Shown here one piece after another: positions 9,294-17,489 of a stretch of DNA of 64,000 nt. Source of the DNA: Flavobacterium sp. 270. GTDB taxonomy: Bacteria > Bacteroidota > Bacteroidia > Flavobacteriales > Flavobacteriaceae. A program made the translations under genes and the position numbers. The DNA is taken from the NCBI RefSeq assembly GCF_004368785.1, contig NZ_SODM01000005.1:124001-188000 (forward strand), in the 5' to 3' direction. The notes under the pieces are model-generated. The model was given only the letters and a program-made list of their open reading frames with translations. It searched no databases and was not told where the DNA came from. The stretch's first letter is position 1. Every line of letters begins with the position of its first letter.

Positions 9294-10426
9294 TGAAAAA
9301 TATACTAATAACTGGAGGCGCTGGATTTATAGGAAGTAACCTTGCATTGAAACTTATAGAAAAAGGACATAAAATCACAGTTTTGGACAATCTCTCCAAA
9401 CAAATACATGGAGAAAATCCTGAAATTACTTCACCATTATATAAAAGTGTAAAAGATAAAGTTACATTTATAAAAGGAACAGTAACTTCGAGAGAAGATT
9501 GGGAAAAAGCGTTAGAAAATCAAAATGTCGTTGTTCATTTTGCGGCTGAAACTGGAACAGGACAATCTATGTATTGCATAGAAAAATATGTTGAAGTTAA
9601 TATCCAAGGCACAGCAATAATGCTTGATATATTAGCAAATAATGAAAACGCAGTTGAAAAGATAGTAATAGCATCTTCACGTTCCATTTATGGAGAAGGA
9701 AAATATAAACATCCAAAACTTGGAATTGTTTATCCTTCGCACAGAAAAGAAAATGACATGCTTGCTGGGAACTTTGAGCTAACTTATTCAGACAATGAAG
9801 TTTTAGAATTGTTAGCTACAGATGAAAATTCTAAAATTCATCCCTCATCTGTTTACGGTATTACAAAACAAAATCAGGAACAAATGATTATGACCGTTTG
9901 TCCAACTATTGGTATTGCTCCTGTAGGGTTTAGATATCAAAATGTTTATGGTCCTGGTCAGTCACTATCAAATCCTTACACTGGCATTTTGTCTATTTTT
10001 TCTACTCAAATTCGAAATAATAATCCAATTCAAATTTTTGAAGACGGAAATGAAACCAGAGACTTTGTTTTTATAGATGATGTTGTAGAAGCTACAATTC
10101 TTGGTATTGAAAAAAAGGAGGCAGACGGACATGTTTTTAATGTAGGAACAGGTGTTGCTACTGATGTTCTTGAAGTGGCTAATGCGTTAATTAAAGCATA
10201 TAATATTGACGTTCCGGTAACTGTAACAGGTAGATTTAGACTAGGGGATATTCGTCATAATTATGCTGATTTAAGTAAAATTAAGGAGAATTTAGGTTTT
10301 GAACCAAAAGTGTTTTTTAAAGAGGGTATTGAACAGTTTTCTGCGTGGGTTCTTAAACAAGAAATTCAAGAAGATAAGCTAAGTAAATCTTTAGAGGAAA
10401 TGAAAAAGAAAGGTTTGTTGAAATAA
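9293..10426 (+). CDS. NAD-dependent sugar epimerase, dTDP-L-rhamnose 4-epimerase-like
   Basis: A 377-residue extended SDR enzyme. The nucleotide-binding GGAGFIGS is at residues 8-15, and the catalytic Ser (SSVYG) and YxxxK pair (Y188/K192, YGITK) are intact. The LDNLSKQIHG segment after the second strand resembles WbiB/Tll-type enzymes, which interconvert dTDP-L-rhamnose and dTDP-6-deoxy-L-talose. rmlC, rmlD and rmlA lie 3-7 kb downstream and could supply the substrate. An alternative is a UDP-hexose 4-epimerase. The SDR class is certain, the substrate inferred. It shares one base with the preceding and following genes. Confidence 0.78.
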   Translation: MKNILITGGAGFIGSNLALKLIEKGHKITVLDNLSKQIHGENPEITSPLYKSVKDKVTFIKGTVTSREDWEKALENQNVVVHFAAETGTGQSMYCIEKYVEVNIQGTAIMLDILANNENAVEKIVIASSRSIYGEGKYKHPKLGIVYPSHRKENDMLAGNFELTYSDNEVLELLATDENSKIHPSSVYGITKQNQEQMIMTVCPTIGIAPVGFRYQNVYGPGQSLSNPYTGILSIFSTQIRNNNPIQIFEDGNETRDFVFIDDVVEATILGIEKKEADGHVFNVGTGVATDVLEVANALIKAYNIDVPVTVTGRFRLGDIRHNYADLSKIKENLGFEPKVFFKEGIEQFSAWVLKQEIQEDKLSKSLEEMKKKGLLK

Positions 10427-11469
10427 TGGATAATAAAAATTTTCAAAATAAAAAAATACTTTTTTTTTCTGTCAAATTATTCAATTATGAAAATATAATT
10501 GCGGATAAATTAAGATCATTAGGAGCAGAGGTTGATTATTATGATGAAAGACCAAGTAACTCAATATTTACAAAAGGAATAATTAGATTAAAAAGAGATC
10601 TTTACAATACTCGAATATCTAATTACTATGAAAATATTTTGAAAATTATTAAAAAAAAGAGATATAATTACTTTTTTTTAATTAAAGGGGAAGTAGTGCC
10701 TCAATTCTTTATAGATAAGATAGTACAGATGAACCCCGGCATTACTTTACTATATTATACGTTTGACTCTTTTGAAAATAATCCTAATGGCATCAAAATT
10801 CTAAAAAACTTTACAAAGAAATATACTTTTGATTCTAAAGATTCTCAAAAATATAATCTGAGCTTCAGACCTTTATTTTTTTCAGATGATTATCATTCAT
10901 TAGTTACTGAAAATAAAACAAAATATGATTTGCTTTTTATTGGAACAGCGCATTCAGATAGATATGTTATTAGTGAGCAAGTTGGTACGTGGTGCGTGAA
11001 AAATAATCTTAAAAATTTCGCATTTTATTATTCGCCAAGTAGATTGGTTTTTCTGTTTTTTAAATTATTTGATTCATCTTTTAAAAAATTTAAATATAGA
11101 AAAATTTCATTCTTTAGTTTAAAGCATGAGCAAATAATTGAATTATATAAGCAGTCAAAAGTTGTTTTGGATATAAATCATCCCAACCAAAGAGGATTAA
11201 CCATGCGAGTATTTGAAGCTCTCGGCAGCGGTAAAAAACTTATTACTACAAATATTGATATTAAACGATATCCCTTTTATAATGAAAACAATATATATGT
11301 GATAGATAGACATAATATTAAGTTAGATCATCATTTTTTTGATTTACCTTTTATTAATATAAATGAAAATTTATATCATAAAATGTCTATCTCGGGTTGG
11401 CTGGAAGAATTGTTTTTTGGTAATCAATCGTTCATATGGTTAGACGAACAGCTAATTGTAAATAATTAA
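10426..11469 (+). CDS. CgeB-like GT-B glycosyltransferase
   Basis: A 347-residue protein. It has an N-terminal Rossmann-like region (KKILFFSVKLFNYENI), a central YDLLFIGTAHSDRY segment around residues 165-178, and a C-terminal part with LDINHPNQRGLTMRVFEALGSGK near 245-270. This order (a 'FIGT' strand, then 'N..GLTMR.FE..G.G') matches the CgeB/DUF3880-type glycosyltransferases of Bacteroidota. The glutamate in RVFEALGSGKK probably binds the donor. Donor and acceptor are unknown. Its ATG overlaps the stop of the epimerase by one base. Confidence 0.7.
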   Translation: MDNKNFQNKKILFFSVKLFNYENIIADKLRSLGAEVDYYDERPSNSIFTKGIIRLKRDLYNTRISNYYENILKIIKKKRYNYFFLIKGEVVPQFFIDKIVQMNPGITLLYYTFDSFENNPNGIKILKNFTKKYTFDSKDSQKYNLSFRPLFFSDDYHSLVTENKTKYDLLFIGTAHSDRYVISEQVGTWCVKNNLKNFAFYYSPSRLVFLFFKLFDSSFKKFKYRKISFFSLKHEQIIELYKQSKVVLDINHPNQRGLTMRVFEALGSGKKLITTNIDIKRYPFYNENNIYVIDRHNIKLDHHFFDLPFININENLYHKMSISGWLEELFFGNQSFIWLDEQLIVNN

Positions 11470-11477
11470 AAATAAAA

Positions 11478-12371
11478 TTGAAAAATATACTCTTGACAGG
11501 ATCAAATGGATTCTTGGGTTCTATTATAAAAAATGAATTTTTAAAAGTTGATAATATTATTACTTTATCACGAACTAAATCTGACTATAATATTTTATTA
11601 GAAGAAAAAATACCTGAATTTAATGAAAAATTTGATTTAATAATTCATGCCGCAGGAAAAGCACACACTGTTCCAAAGACAAATGAAGAGAGGTTGCAAT
11701 TTCATAATGTAAATGTTGTCGGTGCTCAAAATCTCTTAAAAGGATTAGAAAAGACAGCAATACCTAAAATGTTTATATTTATTAGTTCCGTTTCCGTTTA
11801 CGGGCAAGAATTTGGAATTGCAATAGCTGAAGAATCGGGACTTAATGCTAAAGATGCATATGGATTAAGTAAAATTGAGGCAGAAAATTTAATTTGGAAT
11901 TGGTGCAAAGCCAACAATGTAATTTGTACAATTTTACGTTTACCATTATTAGTAGGAAAGAATCCTCCAGGTAATTTAGGTGCTATGGTTAGGGCTATAG
12001 AAAAGGGTTATTATTTTAATATTGACGGAGGCAAAGCAAAAAAAAGCATGGTATTAGTAAGCGATGTTGCTAAGTTGATTCCGGTTGTTGCCGCTATAGG
12101 TGGAATTTATAATCTTACGGATGGGAATAATCCAAGTTTTAGCGAACTAAGTTTTGCAATTTCTAAAAAGAAAAGTTTTAGCTTACCTTTAAATTTAGCC
12201 AGATTAATTGGTAGATTAGGAGATATATTTGGGGATAGATCTCCAATTAATTCTTTGAAAGTAAATAAAATTACATCAGATTTAACTTTTGATGATTCAA
12301 AAGCAAAGAAAATATTGAACTGGAAACCAGAACCAGTCTTAAATTATTTAAAAAGAGAAAACTTAAATTAA
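11478..12371 (+). CDS. NAD-dependent epimerase/reductase (WbpV-like)
   Basis: A 297-residue SDR protein starting at a TTG codon, directly at the conserved KNILLTGSNGFLGS nucleotide-binding motif. It shows HAAGKAH (57-63), SSVSVYG and the YxxxK pair Y128/K132 (YGLSK). The shortened sequence and the HAAGKAH segment resemble WbpV/WcaG-type enzymes, such as the 4-keto reductase that makes UDP-D-QuiNAc from the WbpM product. A WbpM-like dehydratase is at 18784-20751. It sits immediately before a broken WbpL-like gene, the usual partner, so it may have lost its original neighbour. The substrate is inferred. Confidence 0.75.
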   Translation: MKNILLTGSNGFLGSIIKNEFLKVDNIITLSRTKSDYNILLEEKIPEFNEKFDLIIHAAGKAHTVPKTNEERLQFHNVNVVGAQNLLKGLEKTAIPKMFIFISSVSVYGQEFGIAIAEESGLNAKDAYGLSKIEAENLIWNWCKANNVICTILRLPLLVGKNPPGNLGAMVRAIEKGYYFNIDGGKAKKSMVLVSDVAKLIPVVAAIGGIYNLTDGNNPSFSELSFAISKKKSFSLPLNLARLIGRLGDIFGDRSPINSLKVNKITSDLTFDDSKAKKILNWKPEPVLNYLKRENLN

Positions 12372-12399
12372 TTTTTATCCATAGCTTCATTAATAAATA

Positions 12400-12772
12400 A
12401 TGCAATACACAATACTAGGATTTTTTTTAATGATTATAATGTTGCTTTACTTTAAGATAGGAGGTCGATTCAATATTATAGACAAACCAAATCACCGAAG
12501 TGTACATACAGAAATAACTTTACGTGGAGGTGCTATAATTTTTTGGTTTTCTGCCTTGCTGTACTTTGCACAAAATATTCAAACAAATTACCTTTTCTTT
12601 ACCGGAATAACAATGGTAAGTTTAGTAAGTTTTTGGGATGATGTACAAAGTCTCTCAAACAAAATCAGAATCTCAATTCATTTTCAGCTATTGCTTTAGT
12701 TTTTAATGATTTAGAGATTTTAGCTTATTTCCTCTGTGGACTGTTGCTATAATTTATGTATTGGCAATAGGA
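12400..12772 (+). pseudogene. Truncated WbpL/WecA-like initiating transferase
   Basis: The first 97 codons match the intact transferase at 16102-17064 closely. Over pseudogene residues 25-97, 60 of 73 positions are identical by hand count, including IIDKP, HTEITLRGG and FWDDVQSLSNKIRIS. After IHF, one base appears to be lost and a TAG follows at 12697. Homology continues in other frames (SAIALVFNDLEILA, then TVAIIYVLAIG) up to about 12772, where the sequence switches to aminotransferase sequence. The catalytic second half, including the MDG and GDVGS loops, is missing, so the product cannot work. Confidence 0.9.
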
Positions 12773-13739
12773 TTAAAATCAGGAACTTCAGCGATTCATT
12801 TAGCATTAATTTTATTAAAAGTCAAAGCTGGAGAGGAAGTTATTTGTCAAAGTAAGACTTTTTCTGCTTCAGCCAATCCTATTTTATATCAGGGAGGAAT
12901 TCTAGTTTTTGTAAAGTGAGTTGGATACATGGAATATGTGTCCAGAATTTTTAGAATTGGCGATTTTAGATCGAATTAAAAAGGAAAAAAAACTAAAGCA
13001 ATAATAACAGTTCATCTTTATGATAATCCTTATAAAATAAATAAGATTCATGCAATTGCAGACCGATATCAAATTCCAATTATAAAAGATAGTGCTGAGG
13101 CTTTAGGAAGCAGTTATAGAGGTAAAAAATGTGGTGCTTTCGGTACCTTTTGGGCTTTATCTTTCAATGGGAATAAGATTATTACAACTTCAAGTGGAGG
13201 AGTATTAATTTCAAATTCAAAAGGAATAAAAGAAAAAGCTGTATTTTACGCGACACAATCTAAAAACAAGGCAATGCATTACCAGCATACCGAAATTGGA
13301 TATAATTATCGAATGAGTAATATTTGCGCAGGTGTTGGTCTTGGACAAATGAAAAATTTGGATGAGAATGTGAAATTGCGAAGAGAAAATCACTTTTTTT
13401 ACAAAGAGATTTTCAAGAATATTGTTGGAGTTGAACTGTTCGAGGTTTTAAACGAAGATTATTTTTCGAATTATTGGTTAAATATAATTTTGATTGAAGC
13501 GACTATTTTTGAAAGCAGGATCAAGGAAAGTTTAAGACTAGCTTTTGAAGAGAAAAATATTGAAACGCGTTCTTTGGAAACCCATGCATTTACAGCCAAT
13601 TTTTGAAAAATATCCATATTATGGAAATAAAATTGCCGAAAATTTATTTTAAAAAGGATTATGTCTCCCATAGGGATCAAATCTCACAAGTGAAGATAAA
13701 AATAGAATTAAACAAGTAATTGTTGATTTCTTTAACTAA
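12773..13739 (+). pseudogene. Degraded DegT/DnrJ-family aminotransferase
   Basis: This is a broken relative of the intact aminotransferase at 17482-18609, starting at its residue of about 58 (LKSGTSAIHLALILL). Recognisable pieces in shifting frames are VICQSKTFSASANPILYQ, IPIIKDSAEALGSSY, LSFNGNKIITTSSGG (with the PLP lysine), HYQHTEIGYNYRMSN and, after 13600, PYYGN...KNRIKQVIVDF, ending at a TAA at 13737. Frameshifts lie near 12909, 12990 and 13570, with internal stops as well. The first ~57 codons are gone, deleted together with the 3' half of the transferase before it. Confidence 0.9.
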
Positions 13740-13759
13740 TAAAAATAGATTAAATTAAT

Positions 13760-14308
13760 ATGAAAATAGAAAAAACATTTATAAAGGATTTAGTAATTGT
13801 TGAGCCAATAGTATTTGGAGATGAAAGAGGATATTTTTTTGAATCTTACAGTAAGACTAAGTTTGAGGATTTAGGGATAGAAATTGACTTTGTTCAGGAC
13901 AATCAGTCTTTTTCTAAAAAAGGAACTTTAAGAGGTTTACATTATCAAAATCCACCCTTTGCACAAACTAAATTAGTTCGTGTTTTGGAAGGAGAAATCA
14001 TTGATGTAGCTGTAGATTTAAGAAAAGATTCTCCAACTTATGGTAAAGCATTTAGTGTTTTATTATCTGCGGAGAATAAAAAACAACTATTAGTTCCTCA
14101 AGGTTTTGCGCATGGTTTTTCAGTAATTAGTGAAACAGCATCTGTTATGTACAAATGCGATCAATTTTATAATAAAGCTTCTGAAGGAGGAATTAAATTT
14201 GATGATCCATCTTTAAACATTAATTGGGGGATGAATTTAGATCAAGCCATTGTTTCTGAAAAAGATCAAATTCTTCCTTTTATTGAAAATTGTAATAGTT
14301 TGTTTTAA
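13760..14308 (+). CDS. rmlC: dTDP-4-dehydrorhamnose 3,5-epimerase
   Basis: A 182-residue cupin of the usual RmlC length. GDERGYFFESY is at residues 20-30, and LRGLHYQ at 58-63 contains the catalytic His61. KLVRVLEGEIIDVAVDLRKDSPTYG follows, and the PQGFAHGFSV strand is at 113-122. It catalyses the double epimerisation of dTDP-4-keto-6-deoxyglucose on the way to dTDP-L-rhamnose. It begins 20 bp after the broken aminotransferase and shares one base with rmlD. Confidence 0.95.
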   Translation: MKIEKTFIKDLVIVEPIVFGDERGYFFESYSKTKFEDLGIEIDFVQDNQSFSKKGTLRGLHYQNPPFAQTKLVRVLEGEIIDVAVDLRKDSPTYGKAFSVLLSAENKKQLLVPQGFAHGFSVISETASVMYKCDQFYNKASEGGIKFDDPSLNINWGMNLDQAIVSEKDQILPFIENCNSLF

Positions 14309-15156
14309 TGAAAAAAATACTAGTTACAGGTGCAAATGGACAATTAGGTTCAGAGTTAAATTTATTGTCTAAAATTTATTCCCAATTTGAATGGATTTTT
14401 GCTGATAGAAACCAAGTTGCTTTAGATAACTTATCAATTTTAGAAAGTCAATTAGAGTCAGTTAATCCAAATATAATTATTAATTGTGCAGCCTATACTG
14501 CTGTAGATAAAGCAGAGTCGGAAACCGAATTAGCGGATATTATTAATCATTTAGCAGTAGAGGTTTTGGCACATTGGTCTTCAAAAAATAATGCTAATCT
14601 AATACACATTTCTACTGATTATGTCTTTGATGGAACTTCATCTATTGCGTTAAATGAAGAAGCGCTAACAAAACCTATTAATGTGTATGGTAAAACCAAA
14701 CTAGCAGGAGAAGAGGTTTGTTTGAAACAAAATCCTAATGCAATAATTATTAGAACATCTTGGGTGTACTCAAGCTTCGGAAATAATTTTGTAAAAACGA
14801 TGTCACGATTAATGCAAGAGAGAGATAGTTTAAATGTGGTCAATGATCAAATAGGAAGTCCAACTTATGCTGCAGATTTGGCACAAAGTATTATGTTGAT
14901 AATTACTAATTCAAATTGGAAGGCTGGAATTTATAATTTTTCTAATGAAGGAGAAATTAGTTGGTATGAATTTGCTTTAGCTATAAAAGAAATTGGTGGA
15001 TATAACTGCGAATTAGGCGGGATTCCATCATCATCATACCCAACTCCTGCAAAACGTCCAGCATATTCTTTATTAGATAAGTCAAAAATTAAAAAAACTT
15101 ACAATGTAAGTGTTCCAGATTATAAACAAAGTTTAAAAAAAATGATGAGTTTATAA
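14308..15156 (+). CDS. rmlD: dTDP-4-dehydrorhamnose reductase
   Basis: A 282-residue SDR reductase. The nucleotide-binding TGANGQLGSE is at residues 7-16, and NCAAYTAVDKAE at 59-70 is strongly diagnostic for RmlD. STDYVFDG follows, with the catalytic YxxxK pair Y127/K131 (YGKTK). It reduces the 4-keto group to give dTDP-L-rhamnose using NAD(P)H. Translation is coupled to rmlC by a one-base stop/start overlap. Confidence 0.95.
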   Translation: MKKILVTGANGQLGSELNLLSKIYSQFEWIFADRNQVALDNLSILESQLESVNPNIIINCAAYTAVDKAESETELADIINHLAVEVLAHWSSKNNANLIHISTDYVFDGTSSIALNEEALTKPINVYGKTKLAGEEVCLKQNPNAIIIRTSWVYSSFGNNFVKTMSRLMQERDSLNVVNDQIGSPTYAADLAQSIMLIITNSNWKAGIYNFSNEGEISWYEFALAIKEIGGYNCELGGIPSSSYPTPAKRPAYSLLDKSKIKKTYNVSVPDYKQSLKKMMSL

Positions 15157-15202
15157 TTAGATGATGAATTTTTTCATTTTAAATAATTAAAAAAATAAAA
15201 AC

Positions 15203-16072
15203 ATGAAAGGAATTATATTAGCAGGTGGTTCAGGGACAAGATTACACCCTCTAACCTTAGCAGTAAGTAAACAATTAATGCCTGTTTATGATAAACCAAT
15301 GATTTATTATCCACTTTCTACTTTAATGATGGCAGGGATTAGTGAAATTTTAATTATTTCTACACCTCATGACTTACCGCATTTTAAAAAATTGTTAGGA
15401 GATGGAAAAAATATCGGATGTAAATTTAGTTATGCTGAACAACCAAATCCAAATGGATTAGCACAGGCTTTCGTAATTGGAGAAGAGTTTATAGGAAATG
15501 ATAAAGTTGCCTTAGTTTTAGGAGATAATATCTTTTTTGGAACCCACATGCAGCAGTTATTAAAAGAAAATGCTAATCCAGAAGGCGGAGTTGTTTTTGC
15601 ATACCATGTTTCTGATCCTGAAAGATATGGAGTTGTAGAATTTGATGATAATAGGAATGCAATTTCTATTGAAGAAAAACCATTAGAGCCTAAATCCAAT
15701 TTTGCAGTTCCTGGATTGTATTTTTATGATAATTCAGTTGTTGAAATTGCAAAGAATATTAAACCTAGTGCCAGAGGAGAATACGAAATTACAGATGTAA
15801 ATAAAGTGTATCTTGAAAAAGGAAATTTAAAAGTTGGAATATTAAGCAGAGGTACTGCTTGGCTTGATACTGGAACATTTAATAGTTTAATGCAAGCAGG
15901 ACAATTTGTTCAAGTTTTAGAAGAAAGGCAAGGATTAAAAGTAGGCTGTATTGAAGAAATTGCGTGGAGACAAGGTTTTATAACTTCTGAACAATTAAAA
16001 GATTTAGCTCAACCACTTAAAAAGTCTGGCTATGGAGAGTATCTTTTAAATATTTTAAAATATAAAATCTAA
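15203..16072 (+). CDS. rmlA: Glucose-1-phosphate thymidylyltransferase
   Basis: A 289-residue nucleotidyltransferase. GGSGTRLHPLTLAVSKQLMP is at residues 8-27, containing the signature loop and the catalytic lysine region. DKPMIYYPLSTLM, VLGDNIFFG and EEKPLEPKS follow in the RmlA order. It forms dTDP-glucose from glucose-1-phosphate and dTTP, feeding rhamnose and the 4-amino-sugar pathway predicted at 25987-27114. The dehydratase RmlB, which both pathways need next, is not in this window. Confidence 0.95.
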   Translation: MKGIILAGGSGTRLHPLTLAVSKQLMPVYDKPMIYYPLSTLMMAGISEILIISTPHDLPHFKKLLGDGKNIGCKFSYAEQPNPNGLAQAFVIGEEFIGNDKVALVLGDNIFFGTHMQQLLKENANPEGGVVFAYHVSDPERYGVVEFDDNRNAISIEEKPLEPKSNFAVPGLYFYDNSVVEIAKNIKPSARGEYEITDVNKVYLEKGNLKVGILSRGTAWLDTGTFNSLMQAGQFVQVLEERQGLKVGCIEEIAWRQGFITSEQLKDLAQPLKKSGYGEYLLNILKYKI

Positions 16073-16101
16073 ATTATAATTTTTTAACCCCAATTTAGGC
16101 T

Positions 16102-17064
16102 ATGATTTACGTCATATTATTTCTTATATTATTCATAATTGAACTCGTTTACTTCAAAATAGCAGATCGATTTAATATTATTGACAAACCTAATCTGCGA
16201 AGTTCACATACGGAAATTACATTAAGAGGGGGTGGTATAATTTTTTGGTTTGCCGCATTGCTTTATTTCTTTCAAAATTTAAAGTATAATTATTTTTTCT
16301 TTATTGGAATTACATTAGTGAGTCTTGTTAGTTTCTGGGATGACATTCAGAGTTTATCTAATAAAATTAGAATATCGGTTCACTTTATTGCGATTAGCTT
16401 GATTTTTTATGATTTAAATGTTTTTTCCAGCATAAATATATTATGGATTATTATAACATATGTATTTGCAATAGGTATTATCAATGCCTATAATTTTATG
16501 GATGGTATAAACGGTATTACTGGTTTATATACATTAATAGTTATGGGAAGTTTGTGGTATGTAAATAAAAAAATACAGCTTTTTATCGATGCTGATCTAA
16601 TAATTTATGCTATTACAGCAAGTCTGGTTTTTCTTTTTTTTAATTATAGAAAAAAAGCAAAATGTTTTGCTGGTGATGTAGGAAGTATTGCAATTGCTTT
16701 TTGGATAATTTATTTAATCTTGAAATTAATCTTAGCTACAAACTCAATTATCTGGCTCTTATTTTTAGCTGTTTATGGAGTAGATGCTATTTGTACTATT
16801 TTACATCGACTTTATTTGAAACAAAATATTTTTGAAGCTCACAGGTTACATTTTTATCAGATATTAAGTAATGAATATAAAATTCAACATCGTGTTGTCG
16901 CACTAATTTATGCAGTTGTTCAGGGTCTTGTTTCTATAGTAACTATTTTTTTGTATCAAAAACTTGATGCACCAATTCTTTTTATATTAATTACGCTTCC
17001 ATTGATTTTGATATATTCTTTGAAGTTTTATATAATTCGTAAAGCAAGTTTAAAAATAATATAA
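16102..17064 (+). CDS. WbpL/WbcO-like undecaprenyl-phosphate sugar-1-phosphate transferase
   Basis: A 320-residue polytopic protein of the MraY/WecA (PNPT) family with about ten helices. It keeps the cytoplasmic loops that bind the lipid carrier and the metal: FWDDIQSLSNKIR near residues 90-102, NAYNFMDGINGITG around 131-144, CFAGDVGSIAIAFW near 190-203 and the EAHRLHFYQ loop around 246-254. It probably starts a glycan by moving QuiNAc-, FucNAc- or 4-amino-sugar-1-phosphate to undecaprenyl phosphate. The next three genes make such sugars. A degraded copy lies at 12400-12772. Confidence 0.88.
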   Translation: MIYVILFLILFIIELVYFKIADRFNIIDKPNLRSSHTEITLRGGGIIFWFAALLYFFQNLKYNYFFFIGITLVSLVSFWDDIQSLSNKIRISVHFIAISLIFYDLNVFSSINILWIIITYVFAIGIINAYNFMDGINGITGLYTLIVMGSLWYVNKKIQLFIDADLIIYAITASLVFLFFNYRKKAKCFAGDVGSIAIAFWIIYLILKLILATNSIIWLLFLAVYGVDAICTILHRLYLKQNIFEAHRLHFYQILSNEYKIQHRVVALIYAVVQGLVSIVTIFLYQKLDAPILFILITLPLILIYSLKFYIIRKASLKII

Positions 17065-17489
17065 TGGAGCCTAAAATAATTCAGGGAGGTAGTTTTTCAG
17101 ATCATAGAGGCAGCATATCTTATGTAAACGATTTTAGTTTTGCAGGTATTGAGCGTTTTTATATCATAAGCAATTCTGAGTCCAACCCTATTCGAGCCTG
17201 GCAAGGACACAAACTAGATGCTAAAAATTTTTACTGCATAAGTGGATCTTTTAAAATACATTTTGTAAAAATTGATAATTGGGACAATCCATCAAAAGAT
17301 TTACTTGTCGAAACTGTTTCAGCATCTGCCTCTGATAGTAAAATTATTCATATCCCTGCAGGTTACGCAAATGCTGTAGAGTCTTTAGAAAAGGATTCGA
17401 AATTAATTTCATTTTCAACTTTGCCATTATCGAATGTGAGCGAAGATGATGTCAGATATGAATCAGATTATTGGAAAATTAATGAGTGA
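17064..17489 (+). CDS. WxcM/FdtA-like cupin, sugar ketoisomerase/epimerase-type protein
   Basis: A 141-residue single cupin. FSDHRGSISYVNDF (residues 11-24) matches the RmlC/FdtA start, followed by an AWQGHKLDAKNFYCISGSFK strand pair and HIPAGYANAVESL. FdtA-type 3,4-ketoisomerases usually carry HAHK at this place; here QGHK keeps only the second histidine. The reaction is therefore uncertain, and it may be a divergent epimerase or an accessory protein. It overlaps the transferase before it by one base and the aminotransferase after it by 8 bp, so all three are translated together. Confidence 0.72.
   Translation: MEPKIIQGGSFSDHRGSISYVNDFSFAGIERFYIISNSESNPIRAWQGHKLDAKNFYCISGSFKIHFVKIDNWDNPSKDLLVETVSASASDSKIIHIPAGYANAVESLEKDSKLISFSTLPLSNVSEDDVRYESDYWKINE

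Noticed and set aside
17064..17489. A straightforward FdtA 3,4-ketoisomerase for a dTDP-3-amino sugar
   Set aside because: One of the two conserved histidines is replaced and the next gene resembles WcfR/PglE-type rather than FdtB-type aminotransferases, so only a general call is made.
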